Assembly: GCF_030766725.1 (NCBI RefSeq)
Contig: NZ_JARQWR010000011.1
Span: 1 to 64,000, forward strand
Reading direction: 5' to 3'
DNA: 64,000 nucleotides
Source of the DNA: Flavobacterium aerium
GTDB taxonomy: Bacteria > Bacteroidota > Bacteroidia > Flavobacteriales > Flavobacteriaceae
A program made the translations under genes and the position numbers. The notes beneath the pieces are model-generated. The model did no database searches, was not told the origin of the DNA, and saw only the letters and a program-made list of their open reading frames with translations. How positions within the stretch are numbered: the stretch's first letter is position 1; every line of letters starts with the position of its first letter. Shown piece after piece: positions 1 to 8,188 of this stretch.

Positions 1-278
1 ATATCTCCATCTTTCTCTTCATAATAATCTCCTTTTTTAAAATAGAATCTATCCTGTTTTTCAATTGAGTAAAAAATGATATCTTTTACTAAATTTGCTT
101 TTATCTCTTTAGAAATAATACCATTATGATCCTTAATTATAATTTTAATTAAGGCTGGAGTAAGTGCCATTTCACGAGAATCATATGACACATCTTTAAT
201 ACAAAATATCTCTTTCTTAGAAGATGAATGGCATGAAGTAAACAAATAAATTATAATAATTAAGCTAATATATTTCAT
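1..278 (-). CDS. small lipoprotein, cut by window edge
   Basis: The gene starts at the ATG at 278-276 and runs off the left edge, so only about 92 residues are visible. It opens with a hydrophobic signal and a lipobox (LFTSC at about residues 12-16), so it is predicted to be exported and lipidated. The mature part (…ALIKIIIKDHNGIISKEIK…) is clearly paralogous to the 3856-4278 lipoprotein, which has PALIKVSVIDNQSVIEKS at the same place. It belongs to the row of related lipoproteins downstream of the Rhs-type effector and may be an immunity-type or orphan immunity protein; that role is inferred from position only. Confidence 0.7.
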   Translation of the reverse strand, partial: MKYISLIIIIYLFTSCHSSSKKEIFCIKDVSYDSREMALTPALIKIIIKDHNGIISKEIKANLVKDIIFYSIEKQDRFYFKKGDYYEEKDGD

Positions 279-288
279 AAATTTAAAA

Positions 289-380
289 TTATCGATTAAA
301 GCATTTTTCGCTTTCAACTAAACTTAGGTATTTACTTTGGTAAACATTAATAGAATCTTTCTCAATTGTTATTGTCTCTC
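289..380 (-). pseudogene. C-terminal remnant of a lipoprotein paralog
   Basis: The minus strand encodes about 30 residues ending in a stop (…GETITIEKDSINVYQS…EKCFNR). They match the C-termini of the two intact lipoproteins at 1659-2039 (GETIRIERDSIYDLHEAK) and 2043-2426 (NEIITIEKDSIYDIHEAK). No start or N-terminal part is present, because the fragment begins directly after the stop of the 393-992 gene. It looks like the leftover end of a duplicated cassette. Confidence 0.65.
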
Positions 381-392
381 CAATTCTCTGAA

Positions 393-992
393 CTATATTA
401 ATTCTGCAAAATGTTCCTGCAAAAATTTTATTGGATTTTTTTTTGACTTATCTAAATCATTAAATTCATCTACGAATTCTACGTTTTTTATAAACTTTAA
501 ACTTTGCTCTTCTCCTAATATACTTTCTAAAACTATATCAGCAATCAATGCTTTTTGATTTTCATCTAATTCATTCAAATTATCAGTTTTTAAAATTATA
601 TCAAATGTTCCATCAGAAAATTTATAAAGAACATATTCCCAATTTTTAACATCTAAAATCTTTTTGACATTCATTTCTTCATTTAAAACTAACCGATAAT
701 TCCATTTTTTGGATGGCTTATAATAGTAGAATTCCCAATCTTCAATTTCAGGTGCTAATTCAATAATTCTTTTTGTGGAACTTAACAAGTTCAAATCTCC
801 TCCTGGGGATATAATAAGCATATTTTTCGCGTTATTACCCTCTCTAACTTCCCAATTAAAATCTCCCATTGTCATAATTTCTCTATTTAACTGAGAAATG
901 TTTTCATTTGAAATCTTGTCAGATTGTAAATTTAATTGGTTCACGGAGAACCAATTCCAAAATTCATTTATTTTTCTTTCTTTATTTACCAT
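393..992 (-). CDS. hypothetical cytoplasmic protein, possible immunity protein
   Basis: A 199-residue protein with no signal peptide or membrane segment, rich in charged and aromatic residues. I do not recognise the family. Its size, soluble nature and place in a row of small single-strand genes behind an Rhs-type effector are what one expects of an immunity protein, but no motif proves it. The start at 992 gives MVNKERKINEF. The gene lies between the lipoprotein remnant at 289-380 and the lipoprotein at 1129-1593. Confidence 0.6.
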   Translation of the reverse strand: MVNKERKINEFWNWFSVNQLNLQSDKISNENISQLNREIMTMGDFNWEVREGNNAKNMLIISPGGDLNLLSSTKRIIELAPEIEDWEFYYYKPSKKWNYRLVLNEEMNVKKILDVKNWEYVLYKFSDGTFDIILKTDNLNELDENQKALIADIVLESILGEEQSLKFIKNVEFVDEFNDLDKSKKNPIKFLQEHFAELI

Positions 993-1128
993 ATTTTTTC
1001 TTTAACCCTTCCATTCTTTTTACTGAAACTTCACTAGAGATTTAATGATAACCTTTTACTGATTATCGTATTTCTATTTTTTTCTTTACAATAAAACTAT
1101 ATTTTGATAAATTATTAAAACATGTTAA

Positions 1129-1593
1129 TTAAAGACTACGATATTTAGCTGGGTTATTTTTCCTTTTTTGTTCGAAAAAATAAGGACTTTTTCTAAACTC
1201 TCCTCTTTCTTCTTTAATCAAAAAAATGTTTTTTGGAAGCTTTGTCACTCTATCTTCATAGGATAGTACTAATACTTTCTCATTACAGTTTACAAGATCA
1301 TACTTATGGGCTCCCCAACTAAATATACTGTCATTACTCACAGACCATTTTCTATCGCTATCAATCAAATCCCCATCCTTATTGAATCTCTTAAAATTTC
1401 CTTGTAAATCTCTAATGTATTTATCGTACGTTTTGTCTTTATGAAATTTGAAATAGATATAACCTGTTTGAGAAGTACTATAATATACCCAATAATTATT
1501 TTCATCATTGATGATATAATTATCAATATCAGCTTCATTTTTACAACTACTAAAAATTGCAAAAAACAATATAAAAAAAAATTTAGTTTTCAT
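1129..1593 (-). CDS. small lipoprotein, unknown function
   Basis: A 154-residue protein with a signal peptide and a lipobox (FSSCKN, cysteine about residue 17), so probably a cell-envelope lipoprotein. The mature part is rich in Tyr, Lys and Asp and is not obviously related to its neighbours. It lies in the immunity/lipoprotein row on the minus strand, about 65 bp from the next gene upstream. Function unknown; a role in protection against a secreted toxin is a guess from context. Confidence 0.65.
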   Translation of the reverse strand: MKTKFFFILFFAIFSSCKNEADIDNYIINDENNYWVYYSTSQTGYIYFKFHKDKTYDKYIRDLQGNFKRFNKDGDLIDSDRKWSVSNDSIFSWGAHKYDLVNCNEKVLVLSYEDRVTKLPKNIFLIKEERGEFRKSPYFFEQKRKNNPAKYRSL

Positions 1594-1658
1594 TTTCTAT
1601 CGGTTTATATTCTGTAGTAAATCTATTGCTACCTAAAGATTAGTGATTTTTTCATGAT

Positions 1659-2039
1659 CTATTTCTTAAAACATAATCCCTTTAGATTCTTTGCTTCGTG
1701 TAAATCATAAATTGAATCTCTCTCAATTCTAATCGTTTCTCCGTGATACCAAATACCATCAAGATTAATTGAAAATCTATCATCACTTAAAAATCCAGGG
1801 TTTAATTTAAAATCATACGATTTTCCAGTTTGAATTTTATTGCATTTAGAAAATCTCCCTTCTGTTTTAAAAGATAAGATTTTAAAATACAAGCTATCTT
1901 TTTTCGCATGAATAACATATACATTATTAATCGAATCAATACTTAGAACCGTATATTCTTTTTCATTAACGGTTGTTTTTACAGAGCTTGATTTGCAGGA
2001 AGTAAAAATGATGAATAATAACATTAGTGATTTTTTCAT
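1659..2039 (-). CDS. small lipoprotein, tandem paralog A
   Basis: A 126-residue lipoprotein (lipobox FTSCKSSS) and a close paralog of the next gene upstream at 2043-2426. Both share KEYTVLSIDSIN-like and KLNPGFLSD blocks and the C-terminal HEAKNLKGLCFKK. The two genes are 3 bp apart. Tandem duplication with divergence is typical of immunity arrays, but the family is not one I can name. Confidence 0.65.
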   Translation of the reverse strand: MKKSLMLLFIIFTSCKSSSVKTTVNEKEYTVLSIDSINNVYVIHAKKDSLYFKILSFKTEGRFSKCNKIQTGKSYDFKLNPGFLSDDRFSINLDGIWYHGETIRIERDSIYDLHEAKNLKGLCFKK

Positions 2040-2042
2040 GAT

Positions 2043-2426
2043 CTATTTCTTAAAACATAATCCCTTTAGATTCTTTGCTTCATGTATATCATAAATAGAA
2101 TCTTTCTCAATTGTTATAATCTCATTATTAAACATGTAACCATCAACATTTATAGGAAAAATAGGATCACTGAGAAAACCAGGATTTAATTTGAAATTGT
2201 ACGTTTTACCTACTTGAATTTTATCACATTTAGAATTCTTCTTTGTAGTTTTTACAGATAAAATTTTATAATATTTTTTTTCGCTTTTTGCTCGAATTAC
2301 ATACACACTATTAATGGAATCAATACTTAGAACCATATATTCTTTTTCATTGATGGTTGTTTTTATAGAGCTTGATTTGCAGGATGCAAATAAATAGACC
2401 ACAACAATTATAATACTGTATTTCAT
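2043..2426 (-). CDS. small lipoprotein, tandem paralog B
   Basis: A 127-residue lipoprotein (lipobox FASCKSSS), paralogous to 1659-2039 along its whole length and sharing the KLNPGFLSD block and the HEAKNLKGLCFKK end. The differences are concentrated in the middle of the mature protein. It is probably exported and anchored in the envelope. Function unknown; a third, truncated copy of the same family lies at 289-380. Confidence 0.65.
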   Translation of the reverse strand: MKYSIIIVVVYLFASCKSSSIKTTINEKEYMVLSIDSINSVYVIRAKSEKKYYKILSVKTTKKNSKCDKIQVGKTYNFKLNPGFLSDPIFPINVDGYMFNNEIITIEKDSIYDIHEAKNLKGLCFKK

Positions 2427-2530
2427 ATATTATATTCTGTATATTAAAATATTATTCTTCTTTACTTAGTACTCTTCCCCTTTCAAAAAAACTATGGTTT
2501 TTAGTAATAAGATAAATATTAATGACCTCA

Positions 2531-2698
2531 TTAATACTTACATAATTTTACAATTAAAGTATCGTTACCTATAACTAAGCCAATATTACTTTTTATTAGA
2601 AAATCTTCAATCTCTTTTTGTTCCCATCTATGATTCTTATCTCTATCAAAATAATTTATTCCTAAATACAGTGTAGTCGTATCATCTTTTTTCTTCAT
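2531..2698 (-). pseudogene. C-terminal remnant of the 3856-4278 lipoprotein family
   Basis: The frame from ATG 2698 to stop 2533-2531 gives 55 residues. They match the C-terminal half of the intact lipoprotein at 3856-4278: TTTLYLGINYFDRDKNHRW against TIILYLGTSYFSANKDRKW, then IGLVIGNDTL against IGLVIGKDTI. The signal peptide and N-terminal half are missing. The same frame continues upstream through the stop of the Imm26-like gene, which may have replaced the missing 5' part during recombination. Confidence 0.6.
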
Positions 2699-2721
2699 CT
2701 CTTCTTCAATCCCTCGTCCTA

Positions 2722-3252
2722 TTATTTATTTAATATTCTTTTTGCTATTTCATTCGAATCTAATGTGAATTTATATAAAAGATTATTATAGTTCTCTGGT
2801 ATCCACTCCCCAAATCCAAAATGAGCTTTTAAAGCATTTTCATAACGAATAGGAGCATAATTGGTTTCATAATCAAGCATATCAAACTCTTTTATATTTA
2901 TTGACTTTAACCTATCTCCTTTATAATTAATTAAATAAATATCTTTGGGCGGTGTTCCTAATCGAAAATAAGGCATTGTAATTGAATCAATATTTTTTAT
3001 TGAATTTCCAATTATTTCCCAATGTTTATGATATAATTTAGCATCTGTTGAATAACCCAAAAATAATAATGGCGTATTACATATTTTTTGAATTTCTATA
3101 GGTGTCTCCTTACTTTGTTTAATATCAAATACACACATTATAAAAGCATTTTTTGAATTTGGAAAACATACAATTTGTCCAAAGCCAACTTCTTTTTCGC
3201 TTAATGGTATTGTGAATATATCTCCAATTTTTAATTTAAATCTTATCATCAT
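2722..3252 (-). CDS. Imm26-like immunity protein
   Basis: A 176-residue cytoplasmic protein. Its N-terminus (KLKIGDIFTIPLSEKEVGFGQIV) has the look of the Imm26 immunity family: a short beta-rich start 'K.GDvf.ipl….g.G.iv' in a protein of this size. Imm26 proteins are known as partners of polymorphic toxins, which fits the nearby Rhs-type effector at 4286-5371. Either of the two initial methionines could be the start. The family call comes from remembered pattern only. Confidence 0.55.
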   Translation of the reverse strand: MMIRFKLKIGDIFTIPLSEKEVGFGQIVCFPNSKNAFIMCVFDIKQSKETPIEIQKICNTPLLFLGYSTDAKLYHKHWEIIGNSIKNIDSITMPYFRLGTPPKDIYLINYKGDRLKSINIKEFDMLDYETNYAPIRYENALKAHFGFGEWIPENYNNLLYKFTLDSNEIAKRILNK

Positions 3253-3266
3253 GAAATTTTATATCA

Positions 3267-3803
3267 TCAAGGTTGATATAATGAATTGGATTTTATAACA
3301 TAATAAAACCCAATATAATCATCAAACACAGTTAGATAGTTATTCTTAAAGAGATAATAAAAAATTGTTTCTTGTTCTTCTTTTGACAAACCATTCTTTA
3401 ATCTAAATGTATCTTCTTGTGGTTTGTCATAGTAGATATTTATAAAATCACTAAGTGAATGTGAATTATACTTTTCTGTAATCTCTTTATTTAAATCAAA
3501 ACATTCTGTTTCTTTCTCATCACTGATATCTAACTTTTGGTTTAATACCTCATTCAGGTAATCCAAATAAGTCATTTTACTATATCTTAACTTATAAATT
3601 GCTCTTAATTCATTCATATAAACTAATTTGACATTACCTTCTTTACACTTTCCAAAAAGTATTATCATGTTATATTGGGAAGGTAGTTCAAAGGTTTCTT
3701 CTGACATTTTAGATATTAAATTTTTATCAAAAAAAATCTCTGAATCTCTCTTATTACAAGAAATTGTAAATATAATTACAAATATTAATAATGAATATTT
3801 CAT
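3267..3803 (-). CDS. lipoprotein, unknown function
   Basis: A 178-residue protein with signal peptide and lipobox (FTISCNKR, cysteine about residue 16), so probably an envelope lipoprotein. The mature part is mostly helical and charged (…SDFINIYYDKPQEDTFRLKNGLSKEEQ…). It lies 14 bp upstream of the Imm26-like gene and about 50 bp downstream of the next lipoprotein, all transcribed the same way as the effector. It may be an envelope immunity protein; unproven. Confidence 0.65.
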   Translation of the reverse strand: MKYSLLIFVIIFTISCNKRDSEIFFDKNLISKMSEETFELPSQYNMIILFGKCKEGNVKLVYMNELRAIYKLRYSKMTYLDYLNEVLNQKLDISDEKETECFDLNKEITEKYNSHSLSDFINIYYDKPQEDTFRLKNGLSKEEQETIFYYLFKNNYLTVFDDYIGFYYVIKSNSLYQP

Positions 3804-3855
3804 GCGATTATATTGAAGATTATATTGTTCTATCTACTAAAATTAATCCTTAACA

Positions 3856-4278
3856 CTAATTACATTTATCCATTCTAATTGTATCTTTTCCTATTACCAA
3901 TCCTATTCCTTTTTGCGTTAAATAATCTTCAACCTCTTTTGATTCCCATTTCCGATCTTTATTTGCGCTAAAATAGCTTGTTCCTAAATAAAGAATTATA
4001 GTATCCTCTCTTTTCTCATAAGAGTTTTTTTTCATATAAAAACCTATCTTTTGATCTTCTTTTATTGAATAGAATAAAACTTGCTTAAACTGTTCATTCT
4101 TCATACTTTTTTCAATAACTGATTGATTATCAATAACACTTACTTTTATTAATGCAGGTTCTATGGGACTTTCATTTGTCTTATACTTTAGCGTCATAAA
4201 ACATAATTCTTTTTCTACCTGTTTCTTACCACAAGAAATTATAGATATAATTACAAATATTAATAATACATATTTCAT
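3856..4278 (-). CDS. lipoprotein next to the Rhs-type effector, candidate immunity protein
   Basis: I chose the internal ATG at 4278 because the signal peptide (MKYVLLIFVIISIISC) begins there; the longer frame from 4317 overlaps the effector gene and would bury the signal. The product is about 140 residues with a lipobox cysteine near residue 16. It is the first gene after the effector stop at 4286, the usual place for the cognate immunity gene. Paralogs are the partial gene at 1-278 and the remnant at 2531-2698, so this family has been copied repeatedly here. Confidence 0.65.
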   Translation of the reverse strand: MKYVLLIFVIISIISCGKKQVEKELCFMTLKYKTNESPIEPALIKVSVIDNQSVIEKSMKNEQFKQVLFYSIKEDQKIGFYMKKNSYEKREDTIILYLGTSYFSANKDRKWESKEVEDYLTQKGIGLVIGKDTIRMDKCN

Positions 4279-4285
4279 AGTACGT

Positions 4286-5371
4286 TTATTTTTGATTAAA
4301 ATATTTTTGATACTCATTAGGATATAAATAATATCCTTGATATACTTTTATATGTTTTTGAAATTCAGGGGAAGTCTTTTCCCATGTTGGGCTTTTTAAT
4401 TGATGTAGTGTTGCTCTGTTTTCCAAAATCCATGCCCCAAGTGATATCTTACCTTCTAATAAATCTGGAATATGTTTCCCTCTTTCATGAGAAAATAAAT
4501 TAAGAATATCATATCCATTATTTACTGTTCTTCCTAAAGCAGAATAATCAACTAATATTGCCTTTTCTCCTTCTGCTAAGTATCCTGATCTTCCAGTAAC
4601 CCCACCCAATCTTGCAGATGCTAAAGCTTGATCAGATGAAGACGTATCATCAATTTTTCCTGATTTTAATTCTTTTAAATTATAACCCGCTTCTTGATAG
4701 TAATGATTTAATATACCTCCAGCAACATCAGATCTATTAATACTCGAATCAGTTATATCTTTAGAATACTTTTGCGCTACAGCTTCATTCACAGATCCAT
4801 TCTTATTATAAAATCCTTTTGGTGTGTTAAAAATAGAATAATCACTCTTTAAAAATAAAGGATTAGAATTACTTGTGATATATATTTTTTTATCATCAAT
4901 ATTATCAGAACCCAAATATTGTCCATTTTTGTCGAAATAATCTCCATCATTTTCTAACATACCAGTTGGATCATTATATCGTATAGGATTGTTAAACCCG
5001 AACCTATACGGTGTCCAATCTGGAAACTCCTCACTCAAAGGATCTGGAGAAAGCCATCGACTGGGCACATCGCCTATCGGTCGGGCATAGATGCCATTAA
5101 TAGTATCCAGTGGAGCATTGCCTACTATCTCTTTTCGATCTACATGAAAACGGATGGAACCAATAGTAACAATACTATCCAAATCATGTACTTCTAGGTA
5201 TTTCCCCTTGCTTAAGGTCGCTATTTTGGCTTTATATCCAAATTGCTTAAAAGGATTAGCGGCTTCAATGTTCTTTTCTCTCCGCGCTATTTCTTCTTTT
5301 GATAATTGTTCCTGTGCAGTTACTAGGCCAACTATGAAAAAGAAAAAAATTAAAAAATAAAGTTTTTTCAT
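4286..5371 (-). CDS. short secreted Rhs-core effector with predicted metallopeptidase-like toxin domain
   Basis: A 361-residue protein with a cleavable signal peptide (about 1-19, ending VTAQ). At about 104-138 is a single Rhs-associated core motif (PSRWLSPDPLSEEFPDWTPY, then NNPIRYNDPTG), the conserved block that precedes variable toxin tips in Rhs/YD-repeat proteins. The long YD-repeat shell is absent. The tip (about 140-361) carries HERGKH at 295-300, followed by a helical segment with NRATLHQ and WEKTSPEFQKH, similar to zinc-peptidase-like tips in Bacteroidetes Rhs proteins. The usual HExxH spacing is off by one residue (HExxxH), so activity is uncertain. Lipoproteins and an Imm26-like gene follow on the same strand. 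Confidence 0.65.
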   Translation of the reverse strand: MKKLYFLIFFFFIVGLVTAQEQLSKEEIARREKNIEAANPFKQFGYKAKIATLSKGKYLEVHDLDSIVTIGSIRFHVDRKEIVGNAPLDTINGIYARPIGDVPSRWLSPDPLSEEFPDWTPYRFGFNNPIRYNDPTGMLENDGDYFDKNGQYLGSDNIDDKKIYITSNSNPLFLKSDYSIFNTPKGFYNKNGSVNEAVAQKYSKDITDSSINRSDVAGGILNHYYQEAGYNLKELKSGKIDDTSSSDQALASARLGGVTGRSGYLAEGEKAILVDYSALGRTVNNGYDILNLFSHERGKHIPDLLEGKISLGAWILENRATLHQLKSPTWEKTSPEFQKHIKVYQGYYLYPNEYQKYFNQK

Positions 5372-5377
5372 AATTCA

Positions 5378-6418
5378 TTATTGTTTGTTAAAGGTATTCA
5401 ATTTCTTGTTTTCATACTTATCTCTTTCCGTCTTTAATGAAATAAGCCAATTTATATACATTTCCTCTGGCATATAGCGATAGCCTATTGCATGGATGTG
5501 TGCATATTCTTTTTCTAATGTTGCAAAGGCGATTCTTGCTTTTTGGGAATCTGTTTCTGCTTCTATATTCTTTTTATGAATTTCGGCTTTTAAAATCAAG
5601 GCTGTCGCTAGGTTTGGATAAGCTTTTATTGCTGTTTCTGCGCATCTTAAAAGAAAAGTACCATCGTTTTGAGGGAAGGTTTCTTGATAGGCATTTGCCA
5701 AATCCATTACGACTAAGGCAATGGTTTCTTTGTTGTTCAATGCTTTCATGTACACCCCGTTTTTAATGGCTTCGATGTGAATAAATCCCGAGGCCATAAG
5801 CCAGGCATCGTTGGGAAAAATACCACTGGTGAGTTCTGTATTGTACCAACCATTCTTTTTGTTTTGGTGTTTTATATAAACATGATTGGGCGCTAAGGCC
5901 AAATGGGCTGTGGTGCCTAATTCTTCGCAGAGAATCTTGTATAAATATGGAAGGGAATGACAATTTCCTTTTCGGGTATAGAACAGCTTCGAAACAAATC
6001 TGCTTGACAATTCCTGATTCCCAAATACATCTTGAAAATCGTATTGAAATGGGATATATTTGTATTGTTCGTCTTTAATAATTATTGGAATGCTATCGCA
6101 CATAATCTGATAGGCAGAAGCCCATTTATTTACGTCTTTTTTATCCTTTTCTACATAGGCCAAAAACCGATTTTCTATTAAGGAGTTGCATAAATTTTTA
6201 AGAAATTGTATTTCATTATTAATAAATACAGTATCTAATTTTCCATTCAAATAGGCATTTTCAACCGAAAAAACAGCTTTCTTAAAACTGTAATTGTTTT
6301 CATCAATTAGCATCTCATTCAGCGTGGCAAAGCTTTGCTCATAGCTTTTTTCCTGAGATTGGGCAATCACTGGTAACGTAACTAAAAAGTAGAGGATGAA
6401 TTGTATATATTTCTGCAT
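5378..6418 (-). CDS. secreted transglutaminase-like cysteine protein
   Basis: A 346-residue protein with signal peptide (about 1-20). The core resembles a transglutaminase/cysteine-protease fold: KGNCHSLPYLY with Cys153, then LAPNHVYIK with His179, then a WYNTEL segment at about 191-196 that could supply the third residue. The C-terminal third is helical and TPR-like. It is 40% or more similar by eye to the next gene upstream and overlaps its stop by one base (TAATG). It sits directly before the effector (7 bp), so the three genes probably form one transcript. The role may be processing or delivery of the effector; that is inference. Confidence 0.6.
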   Translation of the reverse strand: MQKYIQFILYFLVTLPVIAQSQEKSYEQSFATLNEMLIDENNYSFKKAVFSVENAYLNGKLDTVFINNEIQFLKNLCNSLIENRFLAYVEKDKKDVNKWASAYQIMCDSIPIIIKDEQYKYIPFQYDFQDVFGNQELSSRFVSKLFYTRKGNCHSLPYLYKILCEELGTTAHLALAPNHVYIKHQNKKNGWYNTELTSGIFPNDAWLMASGFIHIEAIKNGVYMKALNNKETIALVVMDLANAYQETFPQNDGTFLLRCAETAIKAYPNLATALILKAEIHKKNIEAETDSQKARIAFATLEKEYAHIHAIGYRYMPEEMYINWLISLKTERDKYENKKLNTFNKQ

Positions 6419-7746
6419 TAGTTTTTACTTTTTTTAGACGTTTGTTTTAATACTCCTTTTAATTGTTTCGAGAGTGTCTCATTGTCCTGTTTTTGTTTTT
6501 CATCCGTCATGGATTGCAACCATTGTTGATAGACTTCTTCTGGCATGGGTTCATATCCTAAATTATCAATAGCGTCATAGCGTTGGTTTACTTCATTGAG
6601 TAAGGTTACCGCTTTTGGAAAATTTCTAATATTCTGTAATTCTTGGTGATTGAGCGGATTTATTCCCAATTGTTGCATGACGTATTCAAATCGTGCTTTT
6701 GCACTATTGGCTTTCACAATTCTTGCGTTTACGCTGTTGGGATAGTATTCTAATGCTTTATCAATTATTTTTTCTACAAATTCATCATAGCCAAATTTGT
6801 GGATATAACCACTGGCTAAATCGGTATAGTGTTGGCCTAAGAGTTCCTTCTTTGAAAGGTTCTCCATATAGATGTTATTTTGGAGGGCTTCGGATTTTAT
6901 ATATCCTGATTGTAAGATATAGGAGGTTGTCGAGAACATTCCATTTGTCAGTTCAATATTGAACCATTTTCCAGCATCGTCAGGAAAACGGATATAAGAG
7001 TGATTTGGAGAAAGAGCCAGATAAGCTTCTGCTTGCAGGGATTCTGCTAAAATAAGATACAACAACGGCATGGAATGGCATTGTCCTGTACCCGTTGCCA
7101 GAAGCTTCGAGACAAACAACTTGGAGTAATTGTCTTTTCCAGTATAATCTTCAAAGTCATATTTAAAAGCCAGGTGCTTTTGTTTGGTTGACTTGAGCGC
7201 TAAAGTTTCTGAAAAAAATTGAAATAGCATGTAATTCTTAGCTGAATTACTCTGTACATCATACCCTAATTCATTCATTTTTGCCAATAAAAACTGGCTT
7301 GTTTGTGCAATTACGGTATTGAATTCCTCTTTGTCAAGTTTGTTTTCATAAAAGGCATTTTCGATATCGAAATTAATCTCTTTTATCGAATAGGTATCTT
7401 CCTGTAATTGGAGTAGCTTATCAAAAACAGTATGGTAATACGATGTTCCTTTTAGATGGGAGAGGTCGGGAAGGTTATAATTAATATCCGATTTTAATTC
7501 ATTAATGTCGCGGTATAATTCTTTTAAATTTTCTATTCTATTCTTTTCATTTTGGTCTACTTCCTTCCGTATCATTTCATGCTGTCTTTGCTGTTTTAAA
7601 TTCTCATTGTTTGCATCATAACCTGTATTAATTTGAATTGTGTTTCCATAGGATGGAAGCACCGTTTGTGGCATACCAGAAAAGTTTACTTGACCATAAG
7701 TAAGAATAGGAAAAAGGAAAAGATAAAAATATTTCATGTCTATCAT
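6418..7746 (-). CDS. secreted transglutaminase-like cysteine protein, first gene of effector operon
   Basis: A 442-residue paralog of the following gene. It has a signal peptide; the real start may be the ATG at 7737 (MKYFYLFLFPIL), three codons in. A coiled-coil-rich stretch (about 45-90) is followed by the transglutaminase-like core: GTGQCHSMPLLY with Cys223, LALSPNHSYIR with His249, and WFNIELTNGM. The C-terminal part is helical (TPR-like, ALEYYPNSVNARIVKA), ending in a Lys-rich tail. Shared Cys and His in both paralogs suggest a working enzyme rather than a dead fold. No close family name is recognised. Confidence 0.6.
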   Translation of the reverse strand: MIDMKYFYLFLFPILTYGQVNFSGMPQTVLPSYGNTIQINTGYDANNENLKQQRQHEMIRKEVDQNEKNRIENLKELYRDINELKSDINYNLPDLSHLKGTSYYHTVFDKLLQLQEDTYSIKEINFDIENAFYENKLDKEEFNTVIAQTSQFLLAKMNELGYDVQSNSAKNYMLFQFFSETLALKSTKQKHLAFKYDFEDYTGKDNYSKLFVSKLLATGTGQCHSMPLLYLILAESLQAEAYLALSPNHSYIRFPDDAGKWFNIELTNGMFSTTSYILQSGYIKSEALQNNIYMENLSKKELLGQHYTDLASGYIHKFGYDEFVEKIIDKALEYYPNSVNARIVKANSAKARFEYVMQQLGINPLNHQELQNIRNFPKAVTLLNEVNQRYDAIDNLGYEPMPEEVYQQWLQSMTDEKQKQDNETLSKQLKGVLKQTSKKSKN

Positions 7747-8188
7747 TATTTAAAACCAAACATTGTAGAGGAATAAAAATAATCAATTTATTTGTGAATT
7801 AAGAAAAAATAATGAAAATTATTTTATAATTATGTATTAAATACATAAAATTAACCAAATAACATACAATTATTTAAAAACAAACTTCAATCGTAAAACT
7901 GCTTATTTTACTTTATTCGGGAAGGAAAGGGGACTAAAATAATGTATTAAATCATGCATTTAATGCATATTTTTTAATTGTTTAATTATTTTAAAATTGG
8001 AAGTATTTTTAAAGGAAAATATATGCCTTTTACTTTTAATGGTGTAGTTGAACTAAGCAGTATAACCCAATTCTTCATTTCAATTATGGAAAACCGTAAA
8101 AACAACGTTTCTTAAAAATCGAACTTTAGACAAACAAATAAAAAATCCTTACTCACACTAATGTACTTCTAATTTCAAATTTGAATTT
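7747..8188. other. divergent intergenic region between effector operon and cas1
   Basis: About 440 bp of very AT-rich sequence without a credible ORF. It should hold the promoters of the minus-strand effector operon and of cas1-cas2. Two small palindromes are visible: ATGTATTAAATACAT at 7832-7846, and ATTAAAT…ATTTAAT around 7946-7964. I see no perfect TAnnTTTG promoter in either direction. Confidence 0.5.

Noticed and set aside
5488..5766. Plus-strand 92-aa Leu/Arg-rich frame opposite the transglutaminase-like gene
   Set aside because: A low-complexity shadow in the antisense frame of a gene with conserved motifs.
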